From: Opitutales bacterium
GTDB taxonomy: Bacteria > Verrucomicrobiota > Verrucomicrobiia > Opitutales > Opitutaceae
Direction: 5' to 3'
DNA length: 19,833 nt
Assembly (NCBI GenBank): GCA_021772595.1
Contig: JAJFLS010000171.1
Location: 1-19,833 of the forward strand
A model generated the notes under the pieces. That model was not told where the DNA came from, did not search any database, and saw only the letters and a list, made by a program, of their open reading frames with translations. Below are positions 1-7,343 of this stretch, piece after piece. Position 1 is the stretch's first letter. Each line of letters opens with the position of its first letter. A program made the position numbers and the translations under genes.

Positions 1-974
1 TGTCTGGGGCGCAGCTGACCGATTTAACGAACCAGATGAAGGCGATCCTGCCGTGGGACGAGGCGGAGGAAGTCGCGTTCGAGGGAGAGCCCGGCACGTT
101 GAACCCTCGAAAGGTCAAGGCGATCAAGGACATTGGCGTGACGCGCTTGAGCTTGGGCGTGGAGAATTTTGACGGACGCATCTTGGAGATCAATGGTCGC
201 GCCCACAAGGCGCCCGAGGTCTACATGGCCTACGAAGCGGCGCAGAAGGAAGGTTTCGATCAAATCAATATCGACCTGATCGCGGGCATGCTCGACGAGA
301 CGGAGGAGAATTGGCAGCGCAATATCGAGGAAACGCTGAAGATGCGCCCCGATTGCGTGACCATCTACCAGATGGAGATCCCGTACAACACGACGATCTA
401 CAAGGAGATGAAATTGAGCGGGGCCTTGACCGCTCCGGTCGCGGACTGGCAGGTCAAGCGGCGTTGGGTTCGCGAGGCGTTCGAGGCGTTGGAGAGCGCG
501 GGCTACACGATTACTAGCGGTTACACGGCGGTGTTGAATCCGGACAAGACGAAGTTCATCTATCGCGACGAGCTTTGGACAGGCGCGGATTTGCTCGGCC
601 TGGGGGTCGCTTCGATTTCGCACATCGCGGGCGTACATTATCAGAATGTGAACGAGATCGCCCAGTATACCGAGGCGATTGAGAAGGGTGAGTTACCCAT
701 TCACCGCGCCCTGAAGACCTCGGTCGAGGAGCGGATGATTCGCGAGTTTCTTTTGCAGATGAAACTCGGCCGCGTGGCGATCGATTACTTCAAGGAAAAG
801 TTCTCAGTGGATTTGGTCGCTCGATACGCGGACGAACTCAAGGAGCTCGCGGAAGAGGGGTTTCTTGAATACGACAGCGACAGCATTCGGTTGCATCGTC
901 GCGGATTGCTCTGCGTGGATAATCTCCTCTTTAAATTCTTTCTGCCGGAGCACGTGACTTCGCGAATTGTATAA
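1..974 (+). CDS. HemN/HemW-like radical SAM protein, C-terminal part (5' truncated by window)
   Basis: The frame (codons from base 3) is open to the left edge, so the N-terminus with the CxxxCxxC iron-sulfur motif lies outside the window. What remains matches the coproporphyrinogen-III-oxidase-like family: an E-x-x-PGTLN segment (bases about 84-107), the RLSLGVENF strand, a GRAH motif where HemW has GR.H, and INIDLIAGML followed by ET..NW as in HemN/HemW. The end, from about base 720, resembles a HemN C-terminal domain. Family members are SAM-dependent radical enzymes. Besides porphyrin oxidation, some HemN-like proteins in biosynthetic clusters do methylation or cyclopropanation. Its position directly ahead of and overlapping a chorismate-lyase-like gene argues for a pathway enzyme rather than housekeeping HemW, but this is inference and the substrate is unknown. 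Confidence 0.9.
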   Translation, partial: SGAQLTDLTNQMKAILPWDEAEEVAFEGEPGTLNPRKVKAIKDIGVTRLSLGVENFDGRILEINGRAHKAPEVYMAYEAAQKEGFDQINIDLIAGMLDETEENWQRNIEETLKMRPDCVTIYQMEIPYNTTIYKEMKLSGALTAPVADWQVKRRWVREAFEALESAGYTITSGYTAVLNPDKTKFIYRDELWTGADLLGLGVASISHIAGVHYQNVNEIAQYTEAIEKGELPIHRALKTSVEERMIREFLLQMKLGRVAIDYFKEKFSVDLVARYADELKELAEEGFLEYDSDSIRLHRRGLLCVDNLLFKFFLPEHVTSRIV

Positions 975-1533
975 AAGACTGAAAGCGAAACTGAAAATTC
1001 CTGTGTACCGAATTTCTGAATTTCTAGAACGCATAATGGGTGAGCGCGGCATCGGGCCGAAGGCATTTAATTGGATCGATAGTGAAGCCGTGCCGCCGCC
1101 ATACAAAGAGCTGCTGGTTCACGACCGGGACATGACCTCGACGCTCGCGAAGTATCACGGCTCGGCAATCAGTCTCGAAGTCTTAAATGTTGTGCATGAG
1201 GATGATGAATACGCGCGCGAAGTGATCCTCTATGCGAAAGAGAATCAGGTTCCGGTGGAATATGGTGCGATCGACATCGAGCTAGACAACTATCGAGAGG
1301 CTGAGCAGGCTGCGATCATCGAGGGATCGGAGCCGTTGGGAAGTATATTAAACAAAATGGAGCATCCCTACCATAGTAGGCCCAGTGGCTTTTTCTCTAT
1401 TGCCGCCCCGCGAATTTGTAGGGAGAGTTTCGACTGTAGCGAGGGTACGGAATTGTATGGAAGATATAATCAGCTATTCAGCGACGAAGAGAAAGTGCTC
1501 GCTTCGATAATAGAGATACTGCCGAGGGTTTAG
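967..1533 (+). CDS. chorismate lyase (UbiC)-like protein
   Basis: A 188-residue protein whose pattern follows E. coli UbiC: a short helical lead, LLVHDRDMT (like LLLEDSMT of UbiC), a strand-rich core, AREVILY around R84 (UbiC LREILL, active-site Arg), PLGSIL at 123-128 (UbiC PLGRYL), an LYGRYNQL segment, and E183 in IIEILP (UbiC TELFLP, active-site Glu). The family removes pyruvate from chorismate to give 4-hydroxybenzoate; relatives give 3-hydroxybenzoate or act in pigment pathways. The TTG start overlaps the radical SAM stop by 8 bases, which suggests translational coupling. An in-frame ATG at 1036 (residue 24) would still leave the UbiC core intact. Base composition is AT-richer towards the 3' end than its neighbours. 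It probably supplies an aromatic starter to this operon. The family call rests on motif matching by eye, and the product is not proven. Confidence 0.72.
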   Translation: MYKRLKAKLKIPVYRISEFLERIMGERGIGPKAFNWIDSEAVPPPYKELLVHDRDMTSTLAKYHGSAISLEVLNVVHEDDEYAREVILYAKENQVPVEYGAIDIELDNYREAEQAAIIEGSEPLGSILNKMEHPYHSRPSGFFSIAAPRICRESFDCSEGTELYGRYNQLFSDEEKVLASIIEILPRV

Positions 1534-1699
1534 AAGAACTGTCCACGACGAAGTGCTAACAAAGATGGCGAAGCAATCGCGCGAATTTTCACGAATGAGA
1601 AAATTAATTCTACATATCATAATTCATGATGTGTTGTGATTCGTGCAAATTCGAGCAATTCGTGGGCGAAATAATATTAAGAGATAGATTGATTCAACA
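1534..1699. repeat. intergenic inverted repeat of the CGAAT/CACGAAT class
   Basis: The 166-base gap between the chorismate-lyase-like and flavoenzyme genes has no ORF. It carries an imperfect palindrome: CGAATTTTCACGAAT at 1582-1596 against ATTCGTGCAAATTCG at 1639-1653 (14 of 15 bases complementary), with further CGAAT-like units about 10 bases apart and the outer sequence AATTCGTGGGCGAA ending at 1670. Its reverse complement, GCCCACGAATTGC, resembles the repeat units near 4860 and 11484. AT-rich sequence sits in the loop. Confidence 0.6.
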
Positions 1700-2956
1700 A
1701 TGAGTGAATACGATGCGATAATTGTGGGCGGCGGTCCGGCGGGCGCGACGGTGGGGACGCTTTTAGCTGAGAAGGGACGGAAGGTCGTGATTCTTGAGAA
1801 GGAGAAATTCCCGCGCTACCATGTGGGCGAGTCGCTGATGCCGTTTTGCTACTTCACGTTCGAACGTCTCGGTGTGATCGATAAACTGAACGAACGCGCC
1901 TATACGAACAAGCACAGCGTCCAATTCGTCACAAAGGACGGGCGGATGTCGGCGCCGTTCTATTTCTTCCAGCACTTGGACCACCCAGCCGCGACGACGT
2001 GGCAGGTGAAACGGTCAGAGTTCGACGAAATCCTGCTCGACAACGCTCGCGAAAAAGGAGCCGAGGTCCGCGAGGAAACGCAGGTCGTCGATTTCCTCTA
2101 CGAGGGCGACACGGTCGTGGGTGTGACTGCCAAGGGCAAGGACGGGGAAAGCTACGAACTGCGAGCCCCGATAACCGTGGACGCATCTGGTCGCGATTCT
2201 CTTTTCCAGACGAAACGGCGCTGGCGAAAACGGGATCCGAAGCTGAAAAAAATTGCGATTTGGACGTTGTATAAAGGAGCCAAGCGCGACCCGGACTTGG
2301 ACGAAGGGGCGACGACGGTGGCTTACTTGGACGATCGCGGCTGGTTTTGGAATATACCGATGAAGGACGATATCGTGAGTTCGGGCATCGTTGCCGAGCG
2401 CGACTATCTATATAAGGACACGCGCGATCCGAAGTCGATTTTCGAGCGTGAGATTGAGAACAACGCCTGGATCAAAGATCATCTGTCCTGCGGCGAGCAG
2501 TTCGGGGAGTATTGGGTCACGGGCGAGTATTCCTATCGATCCGAGCATTGCGCGGCGGACGGAATCGTGTTGGTCGGCGATGCGTTCGCGTTTCTAGATC
2601 CGGTGTTTTCGTCGGGTGTTTTCTTGGCGTTGAAAAGCGGAGAAATGGCGGCGGACGCCATCGATTCGGCTCTCCAGAAATCGGATACATCCTCAGTGGC
2701 ATTTAGCGATTACGGCGAACGGCTTTGCCAATCAATGGAGACGATGCGTAGTTTGGTGTACGCTTTTTACGACGAGGGCTTCAGTTTCGGCAAGCTCGTC
2801 CGCAAGCATGGCGATTTACGCGGCACGCTCACGGATTGCCTGATCGGCGATCTCGTCGACAAGGACTACGGGCCGCTGATGGAGGCAATTGGAGGACTTG
2901 CGTCGCTGCCGGAAGCGCTTCCTTACGGCCGAACCGCCGCGAAATCGAGTGCATGA
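1700..2956 (+). CDS. flavin-dependent halogenase-like FAD oxidoreductase
   Basis: A 418-residue protein. Residues 10-15 GGGPAG form the FAD dinucleotide-binding loop, E33 ends the second strand, FPRYHVGESL (37-46) is the signature shared by variant flavin halogenases of the CmlS/CndH kind, DASGR lies at 161-165, the halogenase motif W215-x-W217-x-I-P220 is complete, and GDAF (293-296) with DPVFSSG (300-306) close the FAD site. K71 in NKHSVQF sits where the halogenase catalytic lysine is expected. The family uses reduced FAD and oxygen; true halogenases chlorinate or brominate phenols, pyrroles or indoles, while other members are reductases or monooxygenases. Next to a hydroxybenzoate-forming gene, a phenolic substrate is plausible. 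No good Shine-Dalgarno is seen before the ATG. The fold is sure; halogenation is probable but not proven. Confidence 0.85.
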   Translation: MSEYDAIIVGGGPAGATVGTLLAEKGRKVVILEKEKFPRYHVGESLMPFCYFTFERLGVIDKLNERAYTNKHSVQFVTKDGRMSAPFYFFQHLDHPAATTWQVKRSEFDEILLDNAREKGAEVREETQVVDFLYEGDTVVGVTAKGKDGESYELRAPITVDASGRDSLFQTKRRWRKRDPKLKKIAIWTLYKGAKRDPDLDEGATTVAYLDDRGWFWNIPMKDDIVSSGIVAERDYLYKDTRDPKSIFEREIENNAWIKDHLSCGEQFGEYWVTGEYSYRSEHCAADGIVLVGDAFAFLDPVFSSGVFLALKSGEMAADAIDSALQKSDTSSVAFSDYGERLCQSMETMRSLVYAFYDEGFSFGKLVRKHGDLRGTLTDCLIGDLVDKDYGPLMEAIGGLASLPEALPYGRTAAKSSA

Positions 2957-2981
2957 ATTTGATATTACAGCGTTTCTCGAT

Positions 2982-3054
2982 GATAGGGCTGCTTATCCTT
3001 AAGCAGCCGAGAAAAGCGCACTGTTGCGACTGCCTAAGGATAGGCAGCCCTACC
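2982..3054. repeat. REP-like inverted pair (BIME-like), copy 1
   Basis: Two 26-base arms, 2984-3009 and 3027-3052, are complementary at 23 of 26 positions and separated by 17 bases. Each arm also folds on itself: CTGCCTAAGGATAGGCAG (3030-3047) has a 7-bp stem and a 4-base loop. Read on the minus strand, the right arm begins GGTAGGGCTGCC, so a GTAG head precedes the hairpin, as in REP elements mobilised by RAYT (TnpA-REP) proteins. The element lies between two genes of the same operon, 25 bases after one stop and 13 bases before the next start. Confidence 0.72.
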
Positions 3055-3067
3055 ACAAAATGACCGA

Positions 3068-4372
3068 ATGAAGATCACCTTTTTAACGCCGGGGACTGGG
3101 AGCTATTATTGCGGCGCGTGCATGCGCGACAATGCTCTGGCCAACGCGTTGATCAAGGCGGGTCACGATGCGGAGCTGCTTCCGATGTATCTGCCGTTGA
3201 AGCTCGACGAGAGCGCGAAGGGCTTGGGGAGCGAGACACCGATCTTCTTCGGGGGCATCAACATTTTCCTGCAGCACAAATTCTCGATGTTCCGGCATTC
3301 GCCGCGCTGGATGGATCAGCTTTTGAACAAGCCCGATCTGTTGCGGTCCGTGGCGAAACGCAGTCACATGACTTCGGCTCGAGATCATGGATCGATGACT
3401 CTCGAAATGCTTCAGCTGGACGGCGAAGTCTTCGAGAAGGAACTGGAGAAATTGTATTCATGGATCAATGATCATGGCCGTCCAGATATCCTGTGCTTGT
3501 CTACGACGCTGCAAGCGGGGTTCGCTCGGGAGATAAAGAAGCAGTGGGATATTCCAGTGATTTGCTGCTTTCAGGGAGAGGATTCGTTTTTAGATAGTTT
3601 GCCCGACGAGTATCGCGAACGATGCTGGGAGCTGATGAAAGAGAAGTGCGAAGACGCGGACCGATTGCTGGCTCCAAGCCGTTTCTACGCGCAGATGATG
3701 GAAAAGCGGATGGGTTTGCCGGAAGGGCGAATCGAGGTTCAGTACAATGGAATCAATTTGGACGGCTACGAGGAGAAGAAGCATCCGGATCCGCCGGTTA
3801 TCGGATTCCTCGCGCGAATGTGCGAAATGAAGGGGCTGCCGCTTCTAGTGGACGCGTTTATCCACTTGCGGAACACGCTCGGCGACTCCTCCTGTCTGCT
3901 CAAGATCGCCGGCGCTGTGACACAAGGCGATGAGCCGCTTTTAAAGTCGCTTAAAGATAAGTTGTCATCTGCAGGGCTCGCGGATTCGGTGGAATGGCGA
4001 CCGAATATTTCTCGGGAGGAGAAGCTCGAATTTCTGAGCGGATTGTCGCTGTTTTCCGTTCCGGTCGGCTACAAGGAAGCGTTCGGACTTTATGTGATTG
4101 AGGCAATGGCCGCCTCGGTGCCAGTGGTTCAGCCTAACATGTCTGCCTTTCCGGAGATGGTCGAGGCGACCGGCGGAGGCGTCTGTGTTGACATGGACAG
4201 TCCGGCCTCGCTCGCCGAAGCGTGGAGGGATTTGCTGCAGTCACCATCGCGTTTGAAAATGCTGGGAGAACAGGGTCGACTCGGAGTGGAGAAGCACTAC
4301 AGTATGGACGCAATGAGAGATACGTTTATCGCTGTCATGGAATCCCTGGTACAATCCGAATCGGAAAAATGA
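3068..4372 (+). CDS. GT4-family glycosyltransferase (GT-B fold)
   Basis: A 434-residue protein. The N-terminal Rossmann half opens KITFLTPGTGSYYCGACMRDN, a glycine-rich loop typical of GT-B enzymes. NGIN (227-230) leads to the C-terminal half, where GFLARMCEMKG (246-256) carries the R250/K255 pair that grips the donor diphosphate, and EAFGLYVIE (337-345) is the E-x7-E nucleotide-sugar motif of GT4. Length is normal and there are no membrane segments. It would transfer a sugar from an NDP donor to an acceptor at the inner membrane face or in the cytosol. Aryl-polyene and flexirubin-like clusters often carry such a glycosyltransferase for the lipid head group, so glycosylation of the operon's product is a reasonable inference; the sugar is unknown. 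Its TGA overlaps the next ATG (ATGA), indicating coupled translation. Confidence 0.9.
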   Translation: MKITFLTPGTGSYYCGACMRDNALANALIKAGHDAELLPMYLPLKLDESAKGLGSETPIFFGGINIFLQHKFSMFRHSPRWMDQLLNKPDLLRSVAKRSHMTSARDHGSMTLEMLQLDGEVFEKELEKLYSWINDHGRPDILCLSTTLQAGFAREIKKQWDIPVICCFQGEDSFLDSLPDEYRERCWELMKEKCEDADRLLAPSRFYAQMMEKRMGLPEGRIEVQYNGINLDGYEEKKHPDPPVIGFLARMCEMKGLPLLVDAFIHLRNTLGDSSCLLKIAGAVTQGDEPLLKSLKDKLSSAGLADSVEWRPNISREEKLEFLSGLSLFSVPVGYKEAFGLYVIEAMAASVPVVQPNMSAFPEMVEATGGGVCVDMDSPASLAEAWRDLLQSPSRLKMLGEQGRLGVEKHYSMDAMRDTFIAVMESLVQSESEK

Positions 4373-4827
4373 GCGAGATCGAGCCGCAGCCCTATTGCTT
4401 CGAATCCCAGCGGCGCGTCGAGTTTGTCGAGACCGACATGGCGGGCATCATGCACTTTTCCAATTTCTATCGCTTTATGGAGGCGACCGAGCACGCGTTC
4501 TTTCGATCGCTCGGCCACGGAGTCCATGAAACAGTGGATGGCGAGACGGTTGGCTGGCCTCGCGTGCAGGCTTCTTGCGACTTTTTCAAGCCCGTTCGAT
4601 TCGAGGACACGCTAACTATACGGCTGACGATTGAGGAGATCCGCCGCCGCTCGGTACGGTATGTTTATACGTTTCTATTAGGGGAGAGCGATGATGCTGC
4701 CGTTGTAGCAACCGGACGAATGGCGACGGCCTGCGTGCGGCTTGACCGCGAGACTGGGACAATCGAATCGATCGGAATTCCCGCTCTGCTCCGAGAAAAA
4801 CTAGAAACCGCGAAGGAAGGACAATAG
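4369..4827 (+). CDS. hotdog-fold acyl-CoA thioesterase (4HBT/YbgC type)
   Basis: A 152-residue protein of the 4-hydroxybenzoyl-CoA thioesterase superfamily. The first strand and helix read VEFVETDMAGIMHFSNFYRF (18-36), with the catalytic-type Asp23, and AGIMHF in place of the YbgC GGVVYH pattern; E38 lies on the central helix. A longer in-frame reading exists upstream, but the ATG at 4369 overlaps the glycosyltransferase stop by four bases (ATGA) and puts the conserved Asp about 23 residues in, as is usual, so it is chosen. The reaction is hydrolysis of an acyl- or aroyl-thioester. In this operon it may release or proofread an aromatic or fatty thioester made by the downstream ligase. Aryl-polyene clusters carry a comparable small thioesterase. 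Confidence 0.88.
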   Translation: MSEIEPQPYCFESQRRVEFVETDMAGIMHFSNFYRFMEATEHAFFRSLGHGVHETVDGETVGWPRVQASCDFFKPVRFEDTLTIRLTIEEIRRRSVRYVYTFLLGESDDAAVVATGRMATACVRLDRETGTIESIGIPALLREKLETAKEGQ

Positions 4828-4855
4828 GGAGAAATGGATTACTTGGCTATGTCTA

Positions 4856-4953
4856 TTGCCCGCAGATTGCGCAGATCAACTGCAGATATCGAAATTCATT
4901 ATCGAATCGTATTACTATCTTCATCTGCGATTATCTGAGTAATCTGCGGGCAA
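4856..4953. repeat. 98-bp element with perfect 13-bp terminal inverted repeats
   Basis: TTGCCCGCAGATT (4856-4868) is exactly the reverse complement of AATCTGCGGGCAA (4941-4953). Inside each end the unit GCAGAT recurs about once per helical turn (GCAGATTgc GCAGATcaact GCAGAT on the left; ATCTGCGATTATCTGAGTAATCTGCG on the right). The element fills most of the gap between the thioesterase and the EamA-like gene and has no ORF. The same 13-base head occurs at 11443-11455. It could be a non-autonomous mobile repeat or a protein-binding array. Confidence 0.72.
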
Positions 4954-4986
4954 ATTTAATTTTATAAATCCTATAATATTCCAATT

Positions 4987-5505
4987 ATGAACTGGCTCAT
5001 CTATTCTTTAATGACGGCATTATTCTTTGGGCTGTATGGCATCTTTTTGCATACAGGCCAAATCGCGATGAAGGACCCGGAGGCGGGGCGCTACAAGGCG
5101 TTCCTATTTGTCGGTGTGGCTTATCTTGTGATTGCGGTCATTGTACCTTTGATACTTCTCAAATTCCAGGGAGCGTCCTTTAAGTTTCCGACGAAAGGAA
5201 TTTCGCTTTCCTTTGTCGCGGGTCTGCTCGGGGCGCTCGGAGCGTTTTGCATCTTGCTGGCGTTCGGCGCGAAGGGGACTCCTGCCGCGGTCATGTCTAT
5301 CGTATTCGCGGGCGCGCCGGTCGTGAATGCGATCGTCTCGATGAATCTGCATCCGCCAAAGGGAGGCATCTCAGCGGTGCCATGGCAGTTTTTCATGGGC
5401 ATTGTATTGGCAGCTCTTGGAGGGTGTTTGGTGACCATGTACAAACCGGCCCCGGGGCACACGAAAGGACCTCCTCCCGCAGCAGTTTCGGAAACGACGA
5501 CTTGA
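4987..5505 (+). CDS. half-size EamA/DMT-like membrane protein
   Basis: A 172-residue hydrophobic protein with about five membrane segments, near residues 3-22, 38-60, 72-96, 101-118 and 129-150, and a short hydrophilic Pro-rich tail. The GLLGALGAF and APVVNAIVS segments, and a final helix ending LGGCLVTMYKP, look like one EamA module of the drug/metabolite transporter superfamily. Full-length members have two such modules and ten helices, so this one would have to dimerise, as the small five-helix and SMR-type proteins do. It lies just five bases ahead of the CoA-ligase gene, so it belongs to the operon and may move a precursor or a product across the inner membrane. Substrate and direction are unknown. 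Confidence 0.7.
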   Translation: MNWLIYSLMTALFFGLYGIFLHTGQIAMKDPEAGRYKAFLFVGVAYLVIAVIVPLILLKFQGASFKFPTKGISLSFVAGLLGALGAFCILLAFGAKGTPAAVMSIVFAGAPVVNAIVSMNLHPPKGGISAVPWQFFMGIVLAALGGCLVTMYKPAPGHTKGPPPAAVSETTT

Positions 5506-5510
5506 TCTAA

Positions 5511-6767
5511 ATGGGATTAAGGGAAAAGCAGCTAGCTGCGCTAAACGAACTAGTGGTCGAGATCGCGCCGGGTAACGCGTTCTACGCGGCGAAGCTCAAG
5601 GAGTGTGGAGGGGAGTCGGGCTTCGAAAGTCTCGAGTCCTTTTCGGCGAAAATGCCCTACACGACTAAGAAGGAGCTTGCCGAAGATCATGCGAATCATC
5701 CACCTTACGGAAGCAATCTGTCGTACCCGATTGATAAATACACGCGGCTTCATCAAACCAGCGGCACATCGGGAAAGCCGATGGCCTGGCTGGATACCCC
5801 CGAAGGGTGGCAATGGATTCTGGATAGTTGGAAAGTCGTTTGGCGCGAGTGTGGCGCGAAAGCAGGGGACTCTGCGATTTTTCCGTTTTCGTTTGGCCCG
5901 TTTCTCGGGTTCTGGGTCGCGTTCGAGGCGGCGGCTCAGATGGGGATTCGCTGCATTCCGGCCGGAGGCCAAAATAGTATTGAGCGGCTGAAAATGATCT
6001 TTCGTCATAAGCCCGGCTGGCTATGCTGCACACCCACGTACGCGCTCCACTTGATCCAGGTCGCGCAAAAGGAGGGTATCGATTTGTCGTCTAGCTCGAT
6101 TCGCCGGATCATCGTCGGAGGCGAGCCGGGCGGGAGTATTCCTGAGGTTCGCGAGCGGATAGAGTCGGGCTGGGGGAACGCTCGGGTTTTCGATCATCAC
6201 GGAATGACGGAGACCGGACCAGTAACGTATTCGGATCTCGAGGACCCGCAACTTTTGAAGATAGTCCACGAAGCGTATTTTTGCGAGGTGATCCATCCGG
6301 AAACCGGCGATACTGTCGATGATGGCGAGATCGGGGAACTCATTTTGACGACTTTGGGTAGAGCGGGCAGTCCTTTGCTTCGCTATCGCACAGGAGACTT
6401 AGTGAAGCCGGTTGCGGTGCCTGGAGACGATCCAAGCGCGTTCGCATTGCAAGGAGGGATTCTCGGCCGCGCGGATGATATGGTGGTGGTGCGCGGAGTA
6501 AATCTCTATCCGAGCGCGATCGACGCGGTTGTGCGCGGGTTTGGTGGAGTCGGTGAATATCAGGTGGTCGTCGACATGACTGGCTCTATGGTTCAGGCGT
6601 CGATGACCGTTGAGAATGTGTCCCATGTCGATGACGGAATTTTGTCGCTCGAATTCGAGAAGCGATTGAGGGAAGTGTTCAGCTTACGGATACCGGTCAA
6701 AGTCGTAGTGCCCGGCGTTCTTCCGAGCTTCGAAATGAAAGCGAAGCGATGGAATGTCGTTCGATAG
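5511..6767 (+). CDS. PaaK-like AMP-forming CoA/aryl ligase
   Basis: A 418-residue adenylate-forming enzyme close in length to phenylacetate-CoA ligase. The motifs are TSGTSGKP (83-90, phosphate loop), HHGMTETG (229-236, adenine and aryl pocket), RYRTGD (291-296, ribose-binding Asp), GRADDMVVVRGVNLYP (319-334, hinge), and a C-terminal EMKAKRW whose K410 or K412 is the likely adenylation lysine. Such enzymes make an acyl-AMP and pass it to CoA or to a carrier protein. With a UbiC-like gene in the same operon, the natural guess is activation of a hydroxybenzoate or a cinnamate-like acid, but the specificity pocket cannot be read here. A hotdog thioesterase two genes upstream could hydrolyse the resulting thioester. 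Confidence 0.9.
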   Translation: MGLREKQLAALNELVVEIAPGNAFYAAKLKECGGESGFESLESFSAKMPYTTKKELAEDHANHPPYGSNLSYPIDKYTRLHQTSGTSGKPMAWLDTPEGWQWILDSWKVVWRECGAKAGDSAIFPFSFGPFLGFWVAFEAAAQMGIRCIPAGGQNSIERLKMIFRHKPGWLCCTPTYALHLIQVAQKEGIDLSSSSIRRIIVGGEPGGSIPEVRERIESGWGNARVFDHHGMTETGPVTYSDLEDPQLLKIVHEAYFCEVIHPETGDTVDDGEIGELILTTLGRAGSPLLRYRTGDLVKPVAVPGDDPSAFALQGGILGRADDMVVVRGVNLYPSAIDAVVRGFGGVGEYQVVVDMTGSMVQASMTVENVSHVDDGILSLEFEKRLREVFSLRIPVKVVVPGVLPSFEMKAKRWNVVR

Positions 6768-6811
6768 AGTAGCGGATAAGAATGATCAGCGGCAAAGGGA
6801 ATAGTACTTCT

Positions 6812-6857
6812 GTAGACGCGACCATTGGTCTGGTACGCGATCACCTATCGTGTCTAC
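6812..6857. repeat. inverted repeat upstream of the GNAT gene
   Basis: GTAGACGCGA (6812-6821) pairs with TCGTGTCTAC (6848-6857) over ten positions if one G-U wobble is allowed. The 26-base loop contains the smaller palindrome GACCATTGGTC. The structure lies in the 150-base gap after the ligase gene, about 60 bases before the acetyltransferase start, and has no following T-run, so it is not a classic terminator. It may be an operator or an mRNA structure; there is no further support. Confidence 0.3.
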
Positions 6858-6917
6858 CGTTTGATGGGCGGTTAATCGGAGATCGAATCGAACCATTTTG
6901 TGATTGAGGAAGGAATT

Positions 6918-7313
6918 ATGGAGCGGATGCATCTTAACTTTCGGATAACCGATGATCGCTCGGAGATCGACCGTGATACCGTTTACCGGCTTCTCAAGGA
7001 TACTTATTGGGCCAGCGAGCGCTCGATGGATGAGATGAATAGCGTAATCGATAATTCGATCTGCATTTCTGTTTTCGATGGCGCTGCTCAGGTCGCCTTT
7101 GGGAGAGTGCTTACCGACAAAGCGGTGTTCGCGTGGATTGGCGACCTTATTGTCGATCCGGAATATCGTTCTAGGGGAATCGGAAAAGCGATCATGAGTT
7201 TCATTCAGGATCATCCAGAAGTCCCGGATAGCGGACAAACGCTTGGGACGAAAGACGCCCACGGACTCTACGAGAAATTCGGTTTTAAAAGAGTCGAATA
7301 CATGAGGAAGTAG
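6918..7313 (+). CDS. GNAT-family N-acetyltransferase
   Basis: About 131 residues. The acetyl-CoA motif A is clear: GDLIVDPEYRSRGIGKAIM, with the R-x-x-G-I-G pyrophosphate loop, and the C-terminal strand and helix end in GLYEKFGFKR, typical of GNAT proteins. The ATG at 6918 is chosen because AGGAAGGA (6907-6914) is a good ribosome-binding site just before it. An upstream GTG at 6900 would place that site inside the gene, and a second ATG at 6927 is also possible. Its acetyl acceptor is unknown. It could acetylate an amino group on the operon's product, confer self-resistance, or simply be a passenger between the biosynthetic genes and the exporter. Confidence 0.9.
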   Translation: MERMHLNFRITDDRSEIDRDTVYRLLKDTYWASERSMDEMNSVIDNSICISVFDGAAQVAFGRVLTDKAVFAWIGDLIVDPEYRSRGIGKAIMSFIQDHPEVPDSGQTLGTKDAHGLYEKFGFKRVEYMRK

Positions 7314-7343
7314 CGCCAGCTTTGAATTCAGCCCCTTTTGAAA

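Noticed and set aside
24..638. 204-codon minus-strand ORF opposite the radical SAM gene
   Set aside because: Arg/Leu/His-rich shadow of a well-matched plus-strand gene; no motif or start site.
4222..4368. longer N-terminus for the thioesterase
   Set aside because: It would overlap the glycosyltransferase by 150 bases; the ATGA-overlap start at 4369 fits the family length.
4856..4953. CRISPR array
   Set aside because: The repeat words are 6-13 bases, inverted and at helical spacing; there are no uniform repeats with unique spacers.
6812..6857. tRNA-like cloverleaf
   Set aside because: The outer stem and inner palindrome do not give D, anticodon and T arms of the right lengths, and there is no T-loop consensus.
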